Counted from the stretch's first letter, positions 34,923 to 44,216 are shown. The stretch is 64,000 bases of DNA from Arthrobacter sp. PM3 (GCF_003352915.1 NZ_CP022314.1:3210713-3274712); one strand, 5' to 3'. Notes: a model not told the origin generated them from the sequence alone. Made by a program: numbers and translations.

Positions 34923-36413
34923 ATGGTCAGCACGCCCACACGTACGACGGCGGCACGCACCGCCGGCGGTTCCGCCGCCGGGGGCAGCACCCGCCCGGCG
35001 CCTGCCGCGGCGCCGTCGCCGGCCGGGCGGCGGCCCGTCACTCCCGCGGCGAGGGTGCGCGGCTGGTACCGCGGATTCTGGGCAGCGCTGGAGGGTACGG
35101 GCAAGTCCCGCAACGGATCCACCTACTACCTGATCCTCGGCTCCACCCTGGCCCTGACGGCAATCGGCATCATGATGGTGCTCTCGGCCTCCAGCGTCGA
35201 GGCCATCGCGGCGGGGGAGTCGCCCTACTCGGCGGCCCTCAAGCAGGGCGGATTCGCCGCGATCGGGCTGTTCGCCATGTTTGTCCTCTCTCGCGTCAAC
35301 GTCGTCTGGATGCGGCGCATCGCCTGGCCGGTGATCGCCCTTGCCATCGCGCTGCTGGGCCTGGTCCTCCTGGTCGGGCGCAGCGCGCTCGGCAACCAGA
35401 ACTGGATCGACGTCGGCCCGTTCACCTTCCAGCCCTCCGAAGCCGCCAAGCTTGCCCTGGCCCTGTGGATGGCCACGGTGCTGGACCGCAAGGCCAAGCT
35501 CCTGCACGAGTGGCGCCATGCGCTGGTTCCGGTCGTGCTCCCGGGCGCGATGATCGTCCTGGGGCTCATCCTCGCCGGGAACGACCTCGGCACGGCGATG
35601 ATCGTGATGATCATCGTGGCGGCCGCCCTGTTCTTCGCCGGCGTCCGGCTGTACCTCTTCGGCATCGCCGGCGCGTTCCTGGCCGTGGGCACCACGATCC
35701 TCGCCGTCACCAACCCGAACCGCATGTGCCGCATTCTGTCGTGGACCGGCCAGACCTGTGCCGACGGCTCCGACCTGAACTACCAGTCCACCAACGGCCT
35801 GTACGGGCTCGCCTCGGGCGGCTGGTTCGGCGTCGGCCTCGGGCAGAGCCGGCAGAAGTACAGCTGGATCCCCGAAGCCCACAACGACTTCATCTTCGCG
35901 ATCATCGGCGAGGAGCTCGGCCTGGTCGGCACGCTCGTCGTCCTGGTCCTGTTCGCCATCCTCGGCGCCGCGATCTACCGTGTCGTCGTCGCCCAGCAGG
36001 ACGTCTTCCACCGCGTCCTGGCCGGCACCATCATGGTGTGGCTCCTGGGCCAGGCCAGCGTCAACATGGCCGTGGTCACCGGGCTGGCGCCGGTGATCGG
36101 CGTCCCGCTGCCCTTCATCTCCTACGGCGGCTCGGCCCTGCTGATGTCGCTCTGCGCGATCGGCGTGGTGCTGTCCCTCGCCCGGGCCCAGATGGCCCCG
36201 GGGATGCAGCCGAAGAAGATGCTCAAGTTCGGGCCGGCCGCCTTCGCCAATTCGGTACGCAGCGCCCGCGCCGGCCGCGCCGCCACAAAGGCCGCAACCA
36301 CGAGCACCAGCAGGGGCTCCACCGGGAGCCCTGCGAAGCCTGCGCCGAAGAAATCCACGCCCCGGAGTTCCGCACCCAAGAACCCTGCCCCCAAGACCCG
36401 CACGAAAGCGTAA
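34923..36413 (+). CDS. ftsW: Septal peptidoglycan polymerase FtsW
   Basis: A SEDS-family glycosyltransferase of 496 residues that polymerises lipid II at the septum with FtsI. The Pro/Ala/Arg-rich cytoplasmic N-terminus (1-60) is followed by about ten transmembrane helices (70-415) with family motifs [40 protein letters not shown] and [12 protein letters not shown]. The long basic Ser/Lys/Pro tail (420-496) is probably disordered and cytoplasmic. ATG 34923 lies just 2 bases after murD. Confidence 0.95.
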   Translation: MVSTPTRTTAARTAGGSAAGGSTRPAPAAAPSPAGRRPVTPAARVRGWYRGFWAALEGTGKSRNGSTYYLILGSTLALTAIGIMMVLSASSVEAIAAGESPYSAALKQGGFAAIGLFAMFVLSRVNVVWMRRIAWPVIALAIALLGLVLLVGRSALGNQNWIDVGPFTFQPSEAAKLALALWMATVLDRKAKLLHEWRHALVPVVLPGAMIVLGLILAGNDLGTAMIVMIIVAAALFFAGVRLYLFGIAGAFLAVGTTILAVTNPNRMCRILSWTGQTCADGSDLNYQSTNGLYGLASGGWFGVGLGQSRQKYSWIPEAHNDFIFAIIGEELGLVGTLVVLVLFAILGAAIYRVVVAQQDVFHRVLAGTIMVWLLGQASVNMAVVTGLAPVIGVPLPFISYGGSALLMSLCAIGVVLSLARAQMAPGMQPKKMLKFGPAAFANSVRSARAGRAATKAATTSTSRGSTGSPAKPAPKKSTPRSSAPKNPAPKTRTKA

Positions 36414-36423
36414 ACAGCCCTTC

Positions 36424-37578
36424 ATGAATACCGAGTCGCCTTTGTCCGTGGTCCTTGCCGGCGGCGGAACCGCCGGCCACATCAGCCCCCTGCTGGCCAT
36501 CGCCGGCGCCCTGGAGAAGTCACGCCCCGGGACCCGGCTCCTGGCCGTCGGCACGCCGGGCGGGATGGAAACCCGGCTGGTCCCCGCCGCCGGGCTGGAA
36601 CTGGCCACCATCAGCCGGGTCCCGCTGCCGCGCAAGCCGTCCGCGGACCTTTTCCGGCTTCCGGGCCGGATGGCCGGCGCGGTGAAGCAGGCCGGTTCCA
36701 TCCTCGATGAGGCCGGCGCCGACGTCCTGGTGGGAGTCGGCGGCTATGTCTGCACCCCGATGTATCTTGCTGCCCGGCGCCGGAAGATCCCTATCGTGGT
36801 CCACGAGGCCAACACGCGGCCCGGCCTGGCCAACCGGGTCGGCGCCGGCCTTGGCGGCCACGTGGCCGTCGCTTTCGCCGCGACCAGGCTTGGCGAGTCC
36901 CGGCACGTGGGCATGCCGATGCGCCCCGAGATCTCCGGTCTGGACCGGTCCGCCGCCCGGACCGGGGCGCGGCGGGCCTTGGGCCTGGAGCCGGACAAGC
37001 CGACCCTGATCGTCACAGGCGGGTCCTCGGGCGCCCAGAGCATCAACCGGTCGCTCGCCGCGGCGGTCGGGGACCTGGCGGCGGCCGGCGTGCAGACCCT
37101 GCACATCACCGGCCGCGGAAAAGCCGTGCACGGCGCCGACGGCAAGCCGCTCGCCGCCCCCGGGTACCGGCAGGTGGAATATGTCGACGGCATGGAGACC
37201 GTGTACGCCGCGGCGGACCTGCTGCTGGCCCGCGCCGGCGCCGCCACGGTCTGCGAGGTGGCCGCGGTTGGCGTACCCGCCGTCTTCGTGCCACTGCCCA
37301 TCGGCAACGGTGAGCAGGCGCTGAACGCCGCAGGCCTCGTCGCCGCCGGCGGCGCCCTGATCGTGGCCGACAAAGCCTTCTCCGCCGACTGGATCCGCGC
37401 CAACATCATCCCCCTGCTGCAGGACAAGGACAGGCTGGCCCGGATGGCGGCGAACTCCGAACACCTCGGCATCCGGAACGCGGACCGGCGCATGGCCGAT
37501 CTCATCTTCGACGTCGCGTCTTCACACCAGCAGCGCCCAACACAGCAGCGCCCAACACAGCACGGCAGGAAGCAGTAA
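36424..37578 (+). CDS. murG: Lipid I N-acetylglucosaminyltransferase (lipid II synthase)
   Basis: A GT-B glycosyltransferase of 384 residues that adds GlcNAc to lipid I on the cytoplasmic membrane face. Signature loops are [10 protein letters not shown] (residues 13-22), [27 protein letters not shown] and [13 protein letters not shown]. The UDP-GlcNAc site includes [18 protein letters not shown] and NGEQALNA. The last 20 residues include QQRPT repeats encoded by a 15-bp tandem repeat and are unlikely to be part of the fold. Confidence 0.95.
   Translation: MNTESPLSVVLAGGGTAGHISPLLAIAGALEKSRPGTRLLAVGTPGGMETRLVPAAGLELATISRVPLPRKPSADLFRLPGRMAGAVKQAGSILDEAGADVLVGVGGYVCTPMYLAARRRKIPIVVHEANTRPGLANRVGAGLGGHVAVAFAATRLGESRHVGMPMRPEISGLDRSAARTGARRALGLEPDKPTLIVTGGSSGAQSINRSLAAAVGDLAAAGVQTLHITGRGKAVHGADGKPLAAPGYRQVEYVDGMETVYAAADLLLARAGAATVCEVAAVGVPAVFVPLPIGNGEQALNAAGLVAAGGALIVADKAFSADWIRANIIPLLQDKDRLARMAANSEHLGIRNADRRMADLIFDVASSHQQRPTQQRPTQHGRKQ
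37528..37557. repeat. 15-bp tandem repeat in the 3-prime end of murG
   Basis: Two perfect copies of CAGCAGCGCCCAACA (37528-37542, 37543-37557) plus a partial third. Each unit encodes QQRPT. Copy-number change would keep the frame and only vary the murG C-terminal tail. Confidence 0.9.
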
Positions 37579-37582
37579 CGCC

Positions 37583-38998
37583 ATGACCCAGCCTTCACAC
37601 GACGTACCTTCCCTGGCATCCCTGGGCCGCGTCCACTTCATCGGCATCGGCGGCGTGGGCATGTCCGCCGTCGCCCGCATCATGGTGGCCCGCGGCGTCC
37701 CGGTGAGCGGTTCCGACGCGAAGTCGCTGCCCGTCATGGCGGACCTCGCGGCCGCCGGCGCGCGGATCGCCGTGGGCTATGGGCCCCGCAACCTCGGCGA
37801 CGCCCAGACAGTGGTTGCAGGCTCGGCGATCCGGCCGGACAACCCCGAGCTCGCGGCAGCACGCGCCGCCGGGCTGCCGGTGCTGCACCGCTCCGAAGCC
37901 CTGGCCGCCACCATGGCGGACGACACCGTAGTGGCCGTCGCCGGAACCCACGGCAAGTCCACCACCACCTCCATGATCACCGTGCTGCTGCAGGGCGCCG
38001 GGCTGGACCCGTCCTTCGCCATCGGCGCCAACGTCCCGGCGCTCGGCGTCAACGCCGCCAACGGGGCCTCCGGGATCTTCGTGGCCGAGGCGGACGAGTC
38101 GGACGGCTCCTTCCTGAACTACCGCCCCGCGATCGCCGTGGTCACCAATGTCGAGCCGGACCACTTGGACTTCTACGGCACCGCCGACGCCGTGTACGCC
38201 TCCTTCGACAGCTTCACGGCCCTGCTCCCGGCCGACGGCGTCCTGGCGGCCTGCGGGGACGACCCCGGCGCGAGGGACCTCGCCGGGCGCACCCTGGCCC
38301 GCGGGAACACCCGGGTGGTCCTCTACGGGACGGCGCCGGACGCCGACGTCCGGCTGCAGGACGCCGGGGACGGCAGGGTCGCGTTCTCGACGGCGGCGGG
38401 CACGTTCGACGTCGAACTCCAGGTCCCGGGGCGGCACAATGCGCTCAACGCTGCCGCAGCGTTCGCGGTGGCGACCGAACTCGGGGTTGGACCGGAAACG
38501 GCCGCCGCCGCCCTGGCCCACTTCTCCGGTGCCTCCCGCCGCTTCGAATTCAAGGGCGAAGGACACGGCGTCCGGGTCTACGACGACTACGCCCACCACC
38601 CCACGGAAGTCCGGGCCGCCCTGTCCGCCGCCCGGTCCGTGGCCGGGGAGCACAAAGTGCACGTGCTCTTCCAGCCCCACCTGTTTTCCCGGACCCGCGA
38701 ATTCGCCCGCGAGTTCGCCGAAGCGCTCAACACGGCCGACACCGCCCTGGTCCTGGACATCTATCCGGCCCGGGAAGATCCCATACCCGGTGTCACCAGC
38801 GGCCTGATCGCCGAACACCTGGGCGCCGGCGGCCGGCTCGTCGGCCCGGATGCGGAAGCCGTGAACGCGGTGCTGGCGGCCGCCGGACCGGGCGATATCG
38901 TGCTCACCGCCGGCGCCGGCGACGTCACCGCCTACGGGCCGCGGATCGTCGAGGCCCTGAACGCTGAGGCGCTGAACGCAGAGGCCGCCGGTGGCTAG
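37583..38998 (+). CDS. murC: UDP-N-acetylmuramate L-alanine ligase
   Basis: The first Mur ligase of the pathway, 471 residues. N-terminal Rossmann motif HFIGIGGVGMSAVA, P-loop GTHGKSTTT (K125), and central stretches EADESDGSF, NVEPDHLDFYG and YDDYAHHPTEV are all present. The C-terminus ends in duplicated EALNA units. It starts 4 bases after murG and overlaps the GTG of ftsQ by 8 bases. Confidence 0.95.
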   Translation: MTQPSHDVPSLASLGRVHFIGIGGVGMSAVARIMVARGVPVSGSDAKSLPVMADLAAAGARIAVGYGPRNLGDAQTVVAGSAIRPDNPELAAARAAGLPVLHRSEALAATMADDTVVAVAGTHGKSTTTSMITVLLQGAGLDPSFAIGANVPALGVNAANGASGIFVAEADESDGSFLNYRPAIAVVTNVEPDHLDFYGTADAVYASFDSFTALLPADGVLAACGDDPGARDLAGRTLARGNTRVVLYGTAPDADVRLQDAGDGRVAFSTAAGTFDVELQVPGRHNALNAAAAFAVATELGVGPETAAAALAHFSGASRRFEFKGEGHGVRVYDDYAHHPTEVRAALSAARSVAGEHKVHVLFQPHLFSRTREFAREFAEALNTADTALVLDIYPAREDPIPGVTSGLIAEHLGAGGRLVGPDAEAVNAVLAAAGPGDIVLTAGAGDVTAYGPRIVEALNAEALNAEAAGG

Positions 38999-39899
38999 CA
39001 CCAGGCGCCCCACGTACCGGAGCGGAACAGGCGCCCCCAAACCCGCCAACGCGTCCAACAACGGCAACGCGCGCTCCGGCGGGACCGGCACGGACGTGAT
39101 CTCGGCCTCCAAGAACCCCGGGGACGCGGCAGCCGGCGGGGGCCGGACCCCGCCGGGCCGGCCCGATACTCCAACCGGCAAGGTGCTGGCGTTTCCGGAG
39201 CCCAAAGGCAGGCGCCGCAAACGCATCCTGCTCGGCACGGCCGGCATTGTTGCCGTGCTCATGGCGGCGATTGTCGCAGCCGCCGTGTATTCACCCGTGC
39301 TCGCGCTGCGCACGGTCACCGTGGAGGGCACCAAGCTCGTAGGCGCGGACCAGGTCCAGGCCGCCCTCGCCCCGCTGCAAGGAAAACCCCTGCCGCAGAT
39401 CAGCGAGGGCGAGGTCACCACGCTGCTCAAGCCGCTCGTCCAGATCAAGGACGCCAGCGTGAAAGCGCTGCCGCCGTCCACCCTGCAGGTGCGCGTCACC
39501 GAACGCGTCCCCGTGGCGCTGGTCAAGCAGGGCGACACGTACCAGCTGGTGGACGTCGACGGCGTCCAGCTCAGCACCACCAAGGATGCCGCCTCGGTGG
39601 CGCTGCCGGTGATCGACGGCGGCAGCGGGACTCTCCCCAAAGACCTGTTCCAGGCCATCACCGCGGTGCTCGGGGCGCTCCCGGCCGATGTGCTCGCACG
39701 GCTCTCCAACGCCTCGGCCGCCTCCGCCGACGCCGTCGAGCTCAAACTCGTCGACGGGCAGAGTATTGTGTGGGGAAACGCGGGGGAGAAGGAGCTGAAG
39801 GCGCGGGTCCTGTCGGCCCTCCTGAAGGTCCCGGCCGATCCCAAGAACCCGGTCAGGGTTTTCGATGTCAGCGTGCCGCGGCACCCCGTGACGCGCTAG
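38991..39899 (+). CDS. ftsQ: Cell division protein FtsQ/DivIB
   Basis: A bitopic division protein of 302 residues. The long cytoplasmic N-terminus (1-78, basic and Gly/Pro/Asn-rich) precedes one transmembrane helix (about 80-101), the POTRA domain (about 103-172, LRTVTVEGTKLVGADQV) and the beta domain (about 173-270). It links the Z-ring machinery with septal peptidoglycan synthesis through FtsL/FtsB. The GTG start is inside the end of murC. Last gene before the ftsZ promoter region. Confidence 0.92.
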   Translation: MASTRRPTYRSGTGAPKPANASNNGNARSGGTGTDVISASKNPGDAAAGGGRTPPGRPDTPTGKVLAFPEPKGRRRKRILLGTAGIVAVLMAAIVAAAVYSPVLALRTVTVEGTKLVGADQVQAALAPLQGKPLPQISEGEVTTLLKPLVQIKDASVKALPPSTLQVRVTERVPVALVKQGDTYQLVDVDGVQLSTTKDAASVALPVIDGGSGTLPKDLFQAITAVLGALPADVLARLSNASAASADAVELKLVDGQSIVWGNAGEKELKARVLSALLKVPADPKNPVRVFDVSVPRHPVTR

Positions 39900-40040
39900 C
39901 CGGGCATCAGTCGCCGCATCCTGCAGAACGACGCCCGGCAGGGCAACATGAAGCCGGTATTTCCCCGGTATTCGCGCGACACGCGGGGGATGTTATTGAA
40001 TGTCCCCGGCAGAGGAAATACCGTCACAGACATGAGTTAG

Positions 40041-40090
40041 TTGACATAACTATAACCTTCAAGTCGAAGGTTAAGGTTCTAGGCTTCAAG
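40041..40090 (+). promoter_or_regulatory. ftsZ promoter region with a dyad operator
   Basis: The AT-rich island upstream of ftsZ holds TTGACA (40041-40046) and a perfect dyad AACCTTC-N5-GAAGGTT (40054-40072). CTTCAAG occurs twice, 27 bp apart (40057, 40084). A possible -10 is TAGGCT (40080-40085) with TTCAAG (40058-40063) as -35. The dyad has the size and shape of MerR-family operators, and an FtsR-type MerR gene is at 1455-2177. The link is inference. Confidence 0.5.
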
Positions 40091-40139
40091 CACGGCTCGA
40101 TCAGATTTCGCATTAGTACACGAACAAGGGACACGTAAC

Positions 40140-41351
40140 GTGGCAGCTCCGCAGAATTACTTGGCCGTCATCAAGGTCGTCGGCATCGGCGGCGGTGGCG
40201 TGAACGCAGTCAACCGCATGATCGAGGTCGGTCTTCGCGGCGTCGAATTCATCGCCATCAATACCGATGCGCAGGCGCTGCTGATGAGCGATGCCGACGT
40301 CAAGCTCGACGTCGGGCGTGAGCTGACCCGCGGACTCGGAGCTGGCGCGAACCCTGAGGTCGGCCGCCAGGCCGCGGAGGACCACGCCGATGAGATCGAG
40401 GAAGTCCTTCGCGGCGCCGACATGGTCTTCGTTACTGCCGGCGAAGGCGGCGGCACCGGCACCGGCGGAGCGCCCGTCGTGGCCCGGATCGCCCGCTCCC
40501 TCGGCGCCCTGACCATCGGTGTTGTCACCCGTCCGTTCACCTTCGAGGGCCGCCGCCGTGCCGGCTCCGCCGAAGCCGGCATCGATGCGTTGCGCGACGA
40601 AGTCGACACCCTGATCGTGATCCCGAACGACCGCCTGCTGTCCATCAGCGACCGCAACGTCTCGGTCCTGGACGCCTTCCGCTCCGCCGACCAGGTCCTG
40701 CTCTCCGGTGTCCAGGGCATCACGGACCTCATCACGACGCCCGGCCTGATCAACCTCGACTTCGCCGACGTCAAGTCCGTCATGCAGGGCGCAGGGTCCG
40801 CGCTCATGGGCATTGGTTCGGCCCGCGGCGAGGACCGCGCCGTCAAGGCCGCCGAGCTCGCCATCGCCTCCCCGCTGCTCGAAGCTTCGATCGACGGCGC
40901 GCACGGCGTGCTGCTCTCCATCCAGGGCGGCTCTGACCTGGGCCTCTTCGAAATCAACGAGGCCGCCCGCCTGGTCCAGGAAGTCGCCCACCCGGAGGCC
41001 AACATCATCTTCGGCGCCGTGATCGACGACGCCCTCGGCGACGAGGCCCGTGTCACCGTCATCGCCGCCGGCTTCGACGACGTCAAGGCCACCTCGCCGT
41101 CCATGGACCAGTCCCTGCCGGCCGCCCCGGCGCGCCCCGCAGCCCCCGCCCCGGCGCAGGCACCGGCCTCCGCGTCGGTCCAGCCGCTGCATGCCACGGT
41201 CGGCGCCTCCGGTTACGGCAGCTGGGGCCAGCAGCGTCCCGCCGCGGTACCGGCTGACTCAGGCTTCGACGTCGACCTGCCGGCCGTGGTGGAGCCGGAC
41301 CTGTCCGGCCGCCACTCCGACGACCTGGACGTCCCCGACTTCCTCAAGTAA
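40140..41351 (+). CDS. ftsZ: Cell division GTPase FtsZ
   Basis: The tubulin-like GTPase that forms the cytokinetic ring, 403 residues. The N-terminal GTP-binding domain has [13 protein letters not shown] (16-28) and the tubulin signature GGGTGTG (103-109); the T7 loop [11 protein letters not shown] follows. A Pro/Ala-rich linker (about 318-385) leads to the conserved C-terminal peptide LDVPDFLK, which in actinobacteria binds SepF, encoded three genes downstream. The start is GTG 40140. No ftsA is present, as expected for actinobacteria. Confidence 0.97.
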   Translation: MAAPQNYLAVIKVVGIGGGGVNAVNRMIEVGLRGVEFIAINTDAQALLMSDADVKLDVGRELTRGLGAGANPEVGRQAAEDHADEIEEVLRGADMVFVTAGEGGGTGTGGAPVVARIARSLGALTIGVVTRPFTFEGRRRAGSAEAGIDALRDEVDTLIVIPNDRLLSISDRNVSVLDAFRSADQVLLSGVQGITDLITTPGLINLDFADVKSVMQGAGSALMGIGSARGEDRAVKAAELAIASPLLEASIDGAHGVLLSIQGGSDLGLFEINEAARLVQEVAHPEANIIFGAVIDDALGDEARVTVIAAGFDDVKATSPSMDQSLPAAPARPAAPAPAQAPASASVQPLHATVGASGYGSWGQQRPAAVPADSGFDVDLPAVVEPDLSGRHSDDLDVPDFLK

Positions 41352-41365
41352 ACCGTTCAGCTTTC

Positions 41366-41397
41366 AGCGTGGCACCGCCCTCCGGCGGTGCCACGCT
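41366..41397. terminator. Hairpin terminator after ftsZ
   Basis: A 14-bp perfect stem (41366-41379 with 41384-41397) and CTCC loop, followed by GCTTT. Confidence 0.75.
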
Positions 41398-41411
41398 GCT
41401 TTGTGGCGGGA

Positions 41412-41417
41412 TACGGT
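41412..41417 (+). promoter_or_regulatory. -10 element before the yfiH leader ORF
   Basis: TACGGT ends 7 bases before ATG 41425, the spacing seen at other leaderless starts in this window. Confidence 0.35.
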
Positions 41418-41424
41418 GGATCGT

Positions 41425-41466
41425 ATGAACGCAAGAATTCCGGATTCACTGATGGTGGTGTTGTGA
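41425..41466 (+). CDS. Possible 13-codon leader ORF in frame with yfiH
   Basis: ATG 41425 opens a frame encoding MNARIPDSLMVVL that stops with TGA at 41464-41466. The very next codon is the TTG taken as the yfiH start, in the same frame. The ORF would be translated from a leaderless mRNA and could feed ribosomes into yfiH by termination and reinitiation. Alternatively the TGA is a recent change or error in a longer yfiH. The peptide itself matches no family I know. Confidence 0.3.
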   Translation: MNARIPDSLMVVL

Positions 41467-42198
41467 TTGTTTTCCTGGCGGGCTGAAGTCCGGCCCGGCG
41501 TGTGGGTGGCCTTCACCGACGCCGGCGCCGGAAACCTGGCACTCCATGTGGGCGACGACCCGGCGGCGGTCCGCCGCCGGCGCGCGGAGCTCGAAGCAGC
41601 CGCGGGCCTTGGCGGGCGCTCCTTCCAGTACATGAACCAGGTCCACGGCAGCGACGTCGCCATCGTCGGCCCGGCAAACCCCGGCGCGGCTTCCCCGACC
41701 GCCGATGCCATGGTTTCCCTGACCGAGCCGCTGGCCGTCATGGTGGCGGACTGCGTGCCGGTGGTGCTGGTGGGCGACGTCCCGGAGGGAGCCCCCGTCC
41801 TCGGCGTCGTCCACGCCGGACGGCCGGGCGTGGCCGCCGGTGTCGTCCCGGCCGCCGTTGCCAGCCTGCGCGGGCTCGGTGCGGACCGGGTCAGCGCCTG
41901 GATCGGGCCTTCAATCTGCGGACGCTGCTATGAAGTCCCCGAAGACCTGCGCGCCGACGTCGCCGCCGCCGTTCCCGCCACGTGGTGCAGCACCTCCGCC
42001 GGCACCCCGGGACTGGACCTGCCGGCCGGCGTCCGGAGCCAGCTGGAGGCAGAAGGGGTCGCGGTGGAACACTCCGCCGGCTGCACCCTCGAGGACGAGA
42101 CGCTGTTCTCCTACCGGCGCAACAGCCGTACGGGCCGCTTCGCCGGCCTCGTATGGACGGACGCCGCCCCTGAAAAGACGGTGCACGGCCATGAATAA
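41467..42198 (+). CDS. YfiH-family multicopper/purine nucleoside phosphorylase-like protein
   Basis: A 243-residue member of the laccase-domain (DUF152) family. Family enzymes act on purine nucleosides such as adenosine and inosine, and the E. coli member YfiH has been linked to correct MurC substrate use. The zinc ligands are visible in YMNQVHGSDV, ADCVPVVL and GVVHAGRPGV; SICGRCYEVP is also typical. TTG 41467 gives the usual N-terminus FSWRAEVRPGV; an in-frame leader ORF ends right before it. The stop overlaps the next gene by 8 bases. Confidence 0.85.
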   Translation: MFSWRAEVRPGVWVAFTDAGAGNLALHVGDDPAAVRRRRAELEAAAGLGGRSFQYMNQVHGSDVAIVGPANPGAASPTADAMVSLTEPLAVMVADCVPVVLVGDVPEGAPVLGVVHAGRPGVAAGVVPAAVASLRGLGADRVSAWIGPSICGRCYEVPEDLRADVAAAVPATWCSTSAGTPGLDLPAGVRSQLEAEGVAVEHSAGCTLEDETLFSYRRNSRTGRFAGLVWTDAAPEKTVHGHE

Positions 42199-42991
42199 GC
42201 CGGTTGATGGCGGGGACGCAAACCTGGCCGACGATACGGGACAGAACCCTGGCGGCCCGCTGGACGGCCCCCGCCTGGCACAGCTTGAGGCAAACCTCAC
42301 AGCCGTGCGCCGCAGGATCGACGCCGCGGCGGCCGCGGCCGGCCGGCAGGCGGCACCGCCCCACCTGATCGTCGTCACCAAATTCCACCCCGCGCAGGAC
42401 GTCCGGCGGCTCGCCTCACTGGGCGTCACCGACGTCGGGGAAAACCGGGACCAGGAGGCCTCGGACAAGGCGGCGCAGCTGGCAGACCTTGCACTGCGCT
42501 GGCACTTCATCGGCCAGCTCCAAAGCAACAAGGCCAAGTCGGTGGTCAGGTACGCGGGGGCCGTGCACTCCGTGGACCGCGCCGGCCTGGCCGCAGCCCT
42601 CGCCAAGGCCATGGCCGTGGAAAGCGACCGGACCGGCCGCCCCCCGCTGGACTGCTTCATCCAGGTCAGCCTGGCCGACAACGCCGGAAGCGTGGCGGCG
42701 GCGCACCGCGGCGGAGCAGCCCCCGACGAGGTTCCCGCCCTGGCCGACCAGCTGGCCGGCGCCGTCGGGCTGCGGCTCGCGGGCGTCATGGCCGTTGCGC
42801 CCCTCGGGGTCGATCCGGCGACCGCGTTCGAGAAGCTGGCAGGCATTTCCGGGCAGCTGCGCGCACAATTTCCGGACGCCACGGGAATCTCCGCCGGCAT
42901 GAGCCAGGACCTGGAACAGGCCGTCCGGTTCGGGGCGACACACCTCCGCATTGGCTCCGATATTCTCGGTCCGCGTCCGGCACTGCGGTAA
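42191..42991 (+). CDS. YggS-family PLP homeostasis protein
   Basis: A pyridoxal-phosphate-binding protein of 266 residues (alanine-racemase-like barrel without known catalysis) involved in vitamin B6 and amino acid balance. The PLP lysine is K64 in VVTKFHP. Other family stretches are VGENRDQEASDKA, WHFIGQLQSNKAK and the phosphate site GMSQDLEQAV. The N-terminus has a 28-residue extension. ATG 42191 overlaps yfiH. Its position between ftsZ and sepF is conserved in Gram-positive bacteria. Confidence 0.92.
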   Translation: MNKPVDGGDANLADDTGQNPGGPLDGPRLAQLEANLTAVRRRIDAAAAAAGRQAAPPHLIVVTKFHPAQDVRRLASLGVTDVGENRDQEASDKAAQLADLALRWHFIGQLQSNKAKSVVRYAGAVHSVDRAGLAAALAKAMAVESDRTGRPPLDCFIQVSLADNAGSVAAAHRGGAAPDEVPALADQLAGAVGLRLAGVMAVAPLGVDPATAFEKLAGISGQLRAQFPDATGISAGMSQDLEQAVRFGATHLRIGSDILGPRPALR

Positions 42992-43078
42992 GTTCGACAT
43001 ATTGGAAGGTAATGGCGGGGATTCCAAGGCTATCGAGTCATTAAGCGGCCCGCTTACGGACAAGATGAGGAGTCGACC

Positions 43079-43609
43079 ATGGCTGGCGCTCTGCGCAAGA
43101 CAATGATCTATCTTGGGCTCGCCGACGGCGACGAACACTATGAGTCTGAGCACCCCACACCGCACAAGGATGAGGACGAATCCATGGAGCAGGACCGCGA
43201 GGAACGACGTGCGCCGGCGCCCGTCCGCGAAGTCCCCCGGGAAGAGCCTCACGCCGCTGAAGAGGAATACCGCGCACCCGTGACACCCATCAAGCGTGCG
43301 GCATCGAGCCGCGAAGAGACCACCGGACTCCGGCAGATCACCACGATCCATCCGCGGTCCTACAACGACGCCAAGCTCATCGGCGAAAGCTTCCGCGACG
43401 GCATCCCGGTCATCATGAACGTCACCGACATGGGCGAGGCCGACGCCAAGCGCCTCGTGGACTTCTCCGCAGGCCTTGTCTTCGGCCTCCGCGGGAGCAT
43501 CGAACGGGTGACGAACAAGGTGTTCCTGCTCTCGCCGTCGTACATCGAAGTCATCGGCGACGACAAGAAGGCCAGCGAGACACAGGCAAGTTTCTTCAAC
43601 CAAAGCTAA
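43079..43609 (+). CDS. sepF: Z-ring membrane anchor SepF
   Basis: A 176-residue division protein. The N-terminal amphipathic membrane-targeting helix [15 protein letters not shown] is followed by an acidic, Pro-rich linker (20-85) and a C-terminal SepF/DUF552 domain (about 88-170, [19 protein letters not shown]...[18 protein letters not shown]). In actinobacteria lacking FtsA it anchors FtsZ to the membrane through the FtsZ C-terminal peptide. ATG 43079 has GAGGAG upstream. Confidence 0.95.
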   Translation: MAGALRKTMIYLGLADGDEHYESEHPTPHKDEDESMEQDREERRAPAPVREVPREEPHAAEEEYRAPVTPIKRAASSREETTGLRQITTIHPRSYNDAKLIGESFRDGIPVIMNVTDMGEADAKRLVDFSAGLVFGLRGSIERVTNKVFLLSPSYIEVIGDDKKASETQASFFNQS

Positions 43610-43616
43610 CAGCGAA

Positions 43617-43668
43617 AATTCTGCACGGATGCCAGGCGGGGACCCCCGCCTGGCATCCGTGCAGAATT
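43617..43668. terminator. Long perfect palindrome after sepF
   Basis: A perfect 24-bp stem (43617-43640 with 43645-43668) and a GACC loop. It begins 8 bases after the sepF stop. It has no T-run. This is the longest uninterrupted stem in the window. Confidence 0.8.
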
Positions 43669-43746
43669 ATCCGTGTTGAAATAGAAGCAGCACTTTCCTT
43701 AGGACACTGCGGTATCCGGAATGAACATGGAGATATGAGTTAGCTC

Positions 43747-44055
43747 ATGGGAATTGTTTTTGGGCTCGTCTATATCGCACTGTTGCTCTTTTTCGTGGCA
43801 CTGATCATCCGCCTGGTCTTCGACTGGGTGCAGATGTTCGCCCGGAGCTGGCGGCCGCGCGGGATGGCGCTCGTGGCGGCCCACACTGTGTATTCGGTCA
43901 CGGACAAGCCCCTCAAGCTGCTCCGCCGGCTCATTCCGCCGCTGCGGCTGGGCGGAGTCTCGCTCGACATCGGCTTCCTTCTCCTCTTCGTGGCCGTGAG
44001 CGTGGCGATGTGGATCGTCAAAGGCCTGGTGTACTCCCAGCCGATCAGCGCATAA
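43747..44055 (+). CDS. YggT-family membrane protein
   Basis: A 102-residue membrane protein with two transmembrane helices (about 2-22 and 76-97) and a conserved cytoplasmic segment LRRLIPPLRLGGVSLDIGFLLL, typical of the YggT/YlmG family placed after sepF. Relatives affect nucleoid or thylakoid organisation and division; the exact role is unknown. The start codon lies inside a 14-bp palindrome ATGAG-TTAG-CTCAT (43735-43748), 14 bases after GGAG, an unusually long spacing. Confidence 0.88.
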   Translation: MGIVFGLVYIALLLFFVALIIRLVFDWVQMFARSWRPRGMALVAAHTVYSVTDKPLKLLRRLIPPLRLGGVSLDIGFLLLFVAVSVAMWIVKGLVYSQPISA

Positions 44056-44128
44056 GCCGCCGCAGCAACGCGTCGGGGCCCGGGGCGCCGCCCAGAGCTT
44101 TTAGAAACTCCGGTTTGACACCGCGGTG

Positions 44129-44156
44129 TTGAATTAGAGGAACCAGACCATATTTA
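44129..44156 (+). promoter_or_regulatory. Candidate divIVA promoter
   Basis: TTGAAT (44129-44134), 16-base spacer, TATTTA (44151-44156). A TTGACA at 44115-44120 could serve as an alternative -35 but lacks a good partner. Confidence 0.4.
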
Positions 44157-44216
44157 GGTACCGTAGTTTTGACGGCCGGAAGGCCTACTGACTAACTAGA
44201 CCAACGAGGTGACCAG

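Noticed and set aside
37595-39844. A 749-codon minus-strand frame across murC and ftsQ
   Set aside because: A shadow of two coupled plus-strand genes.
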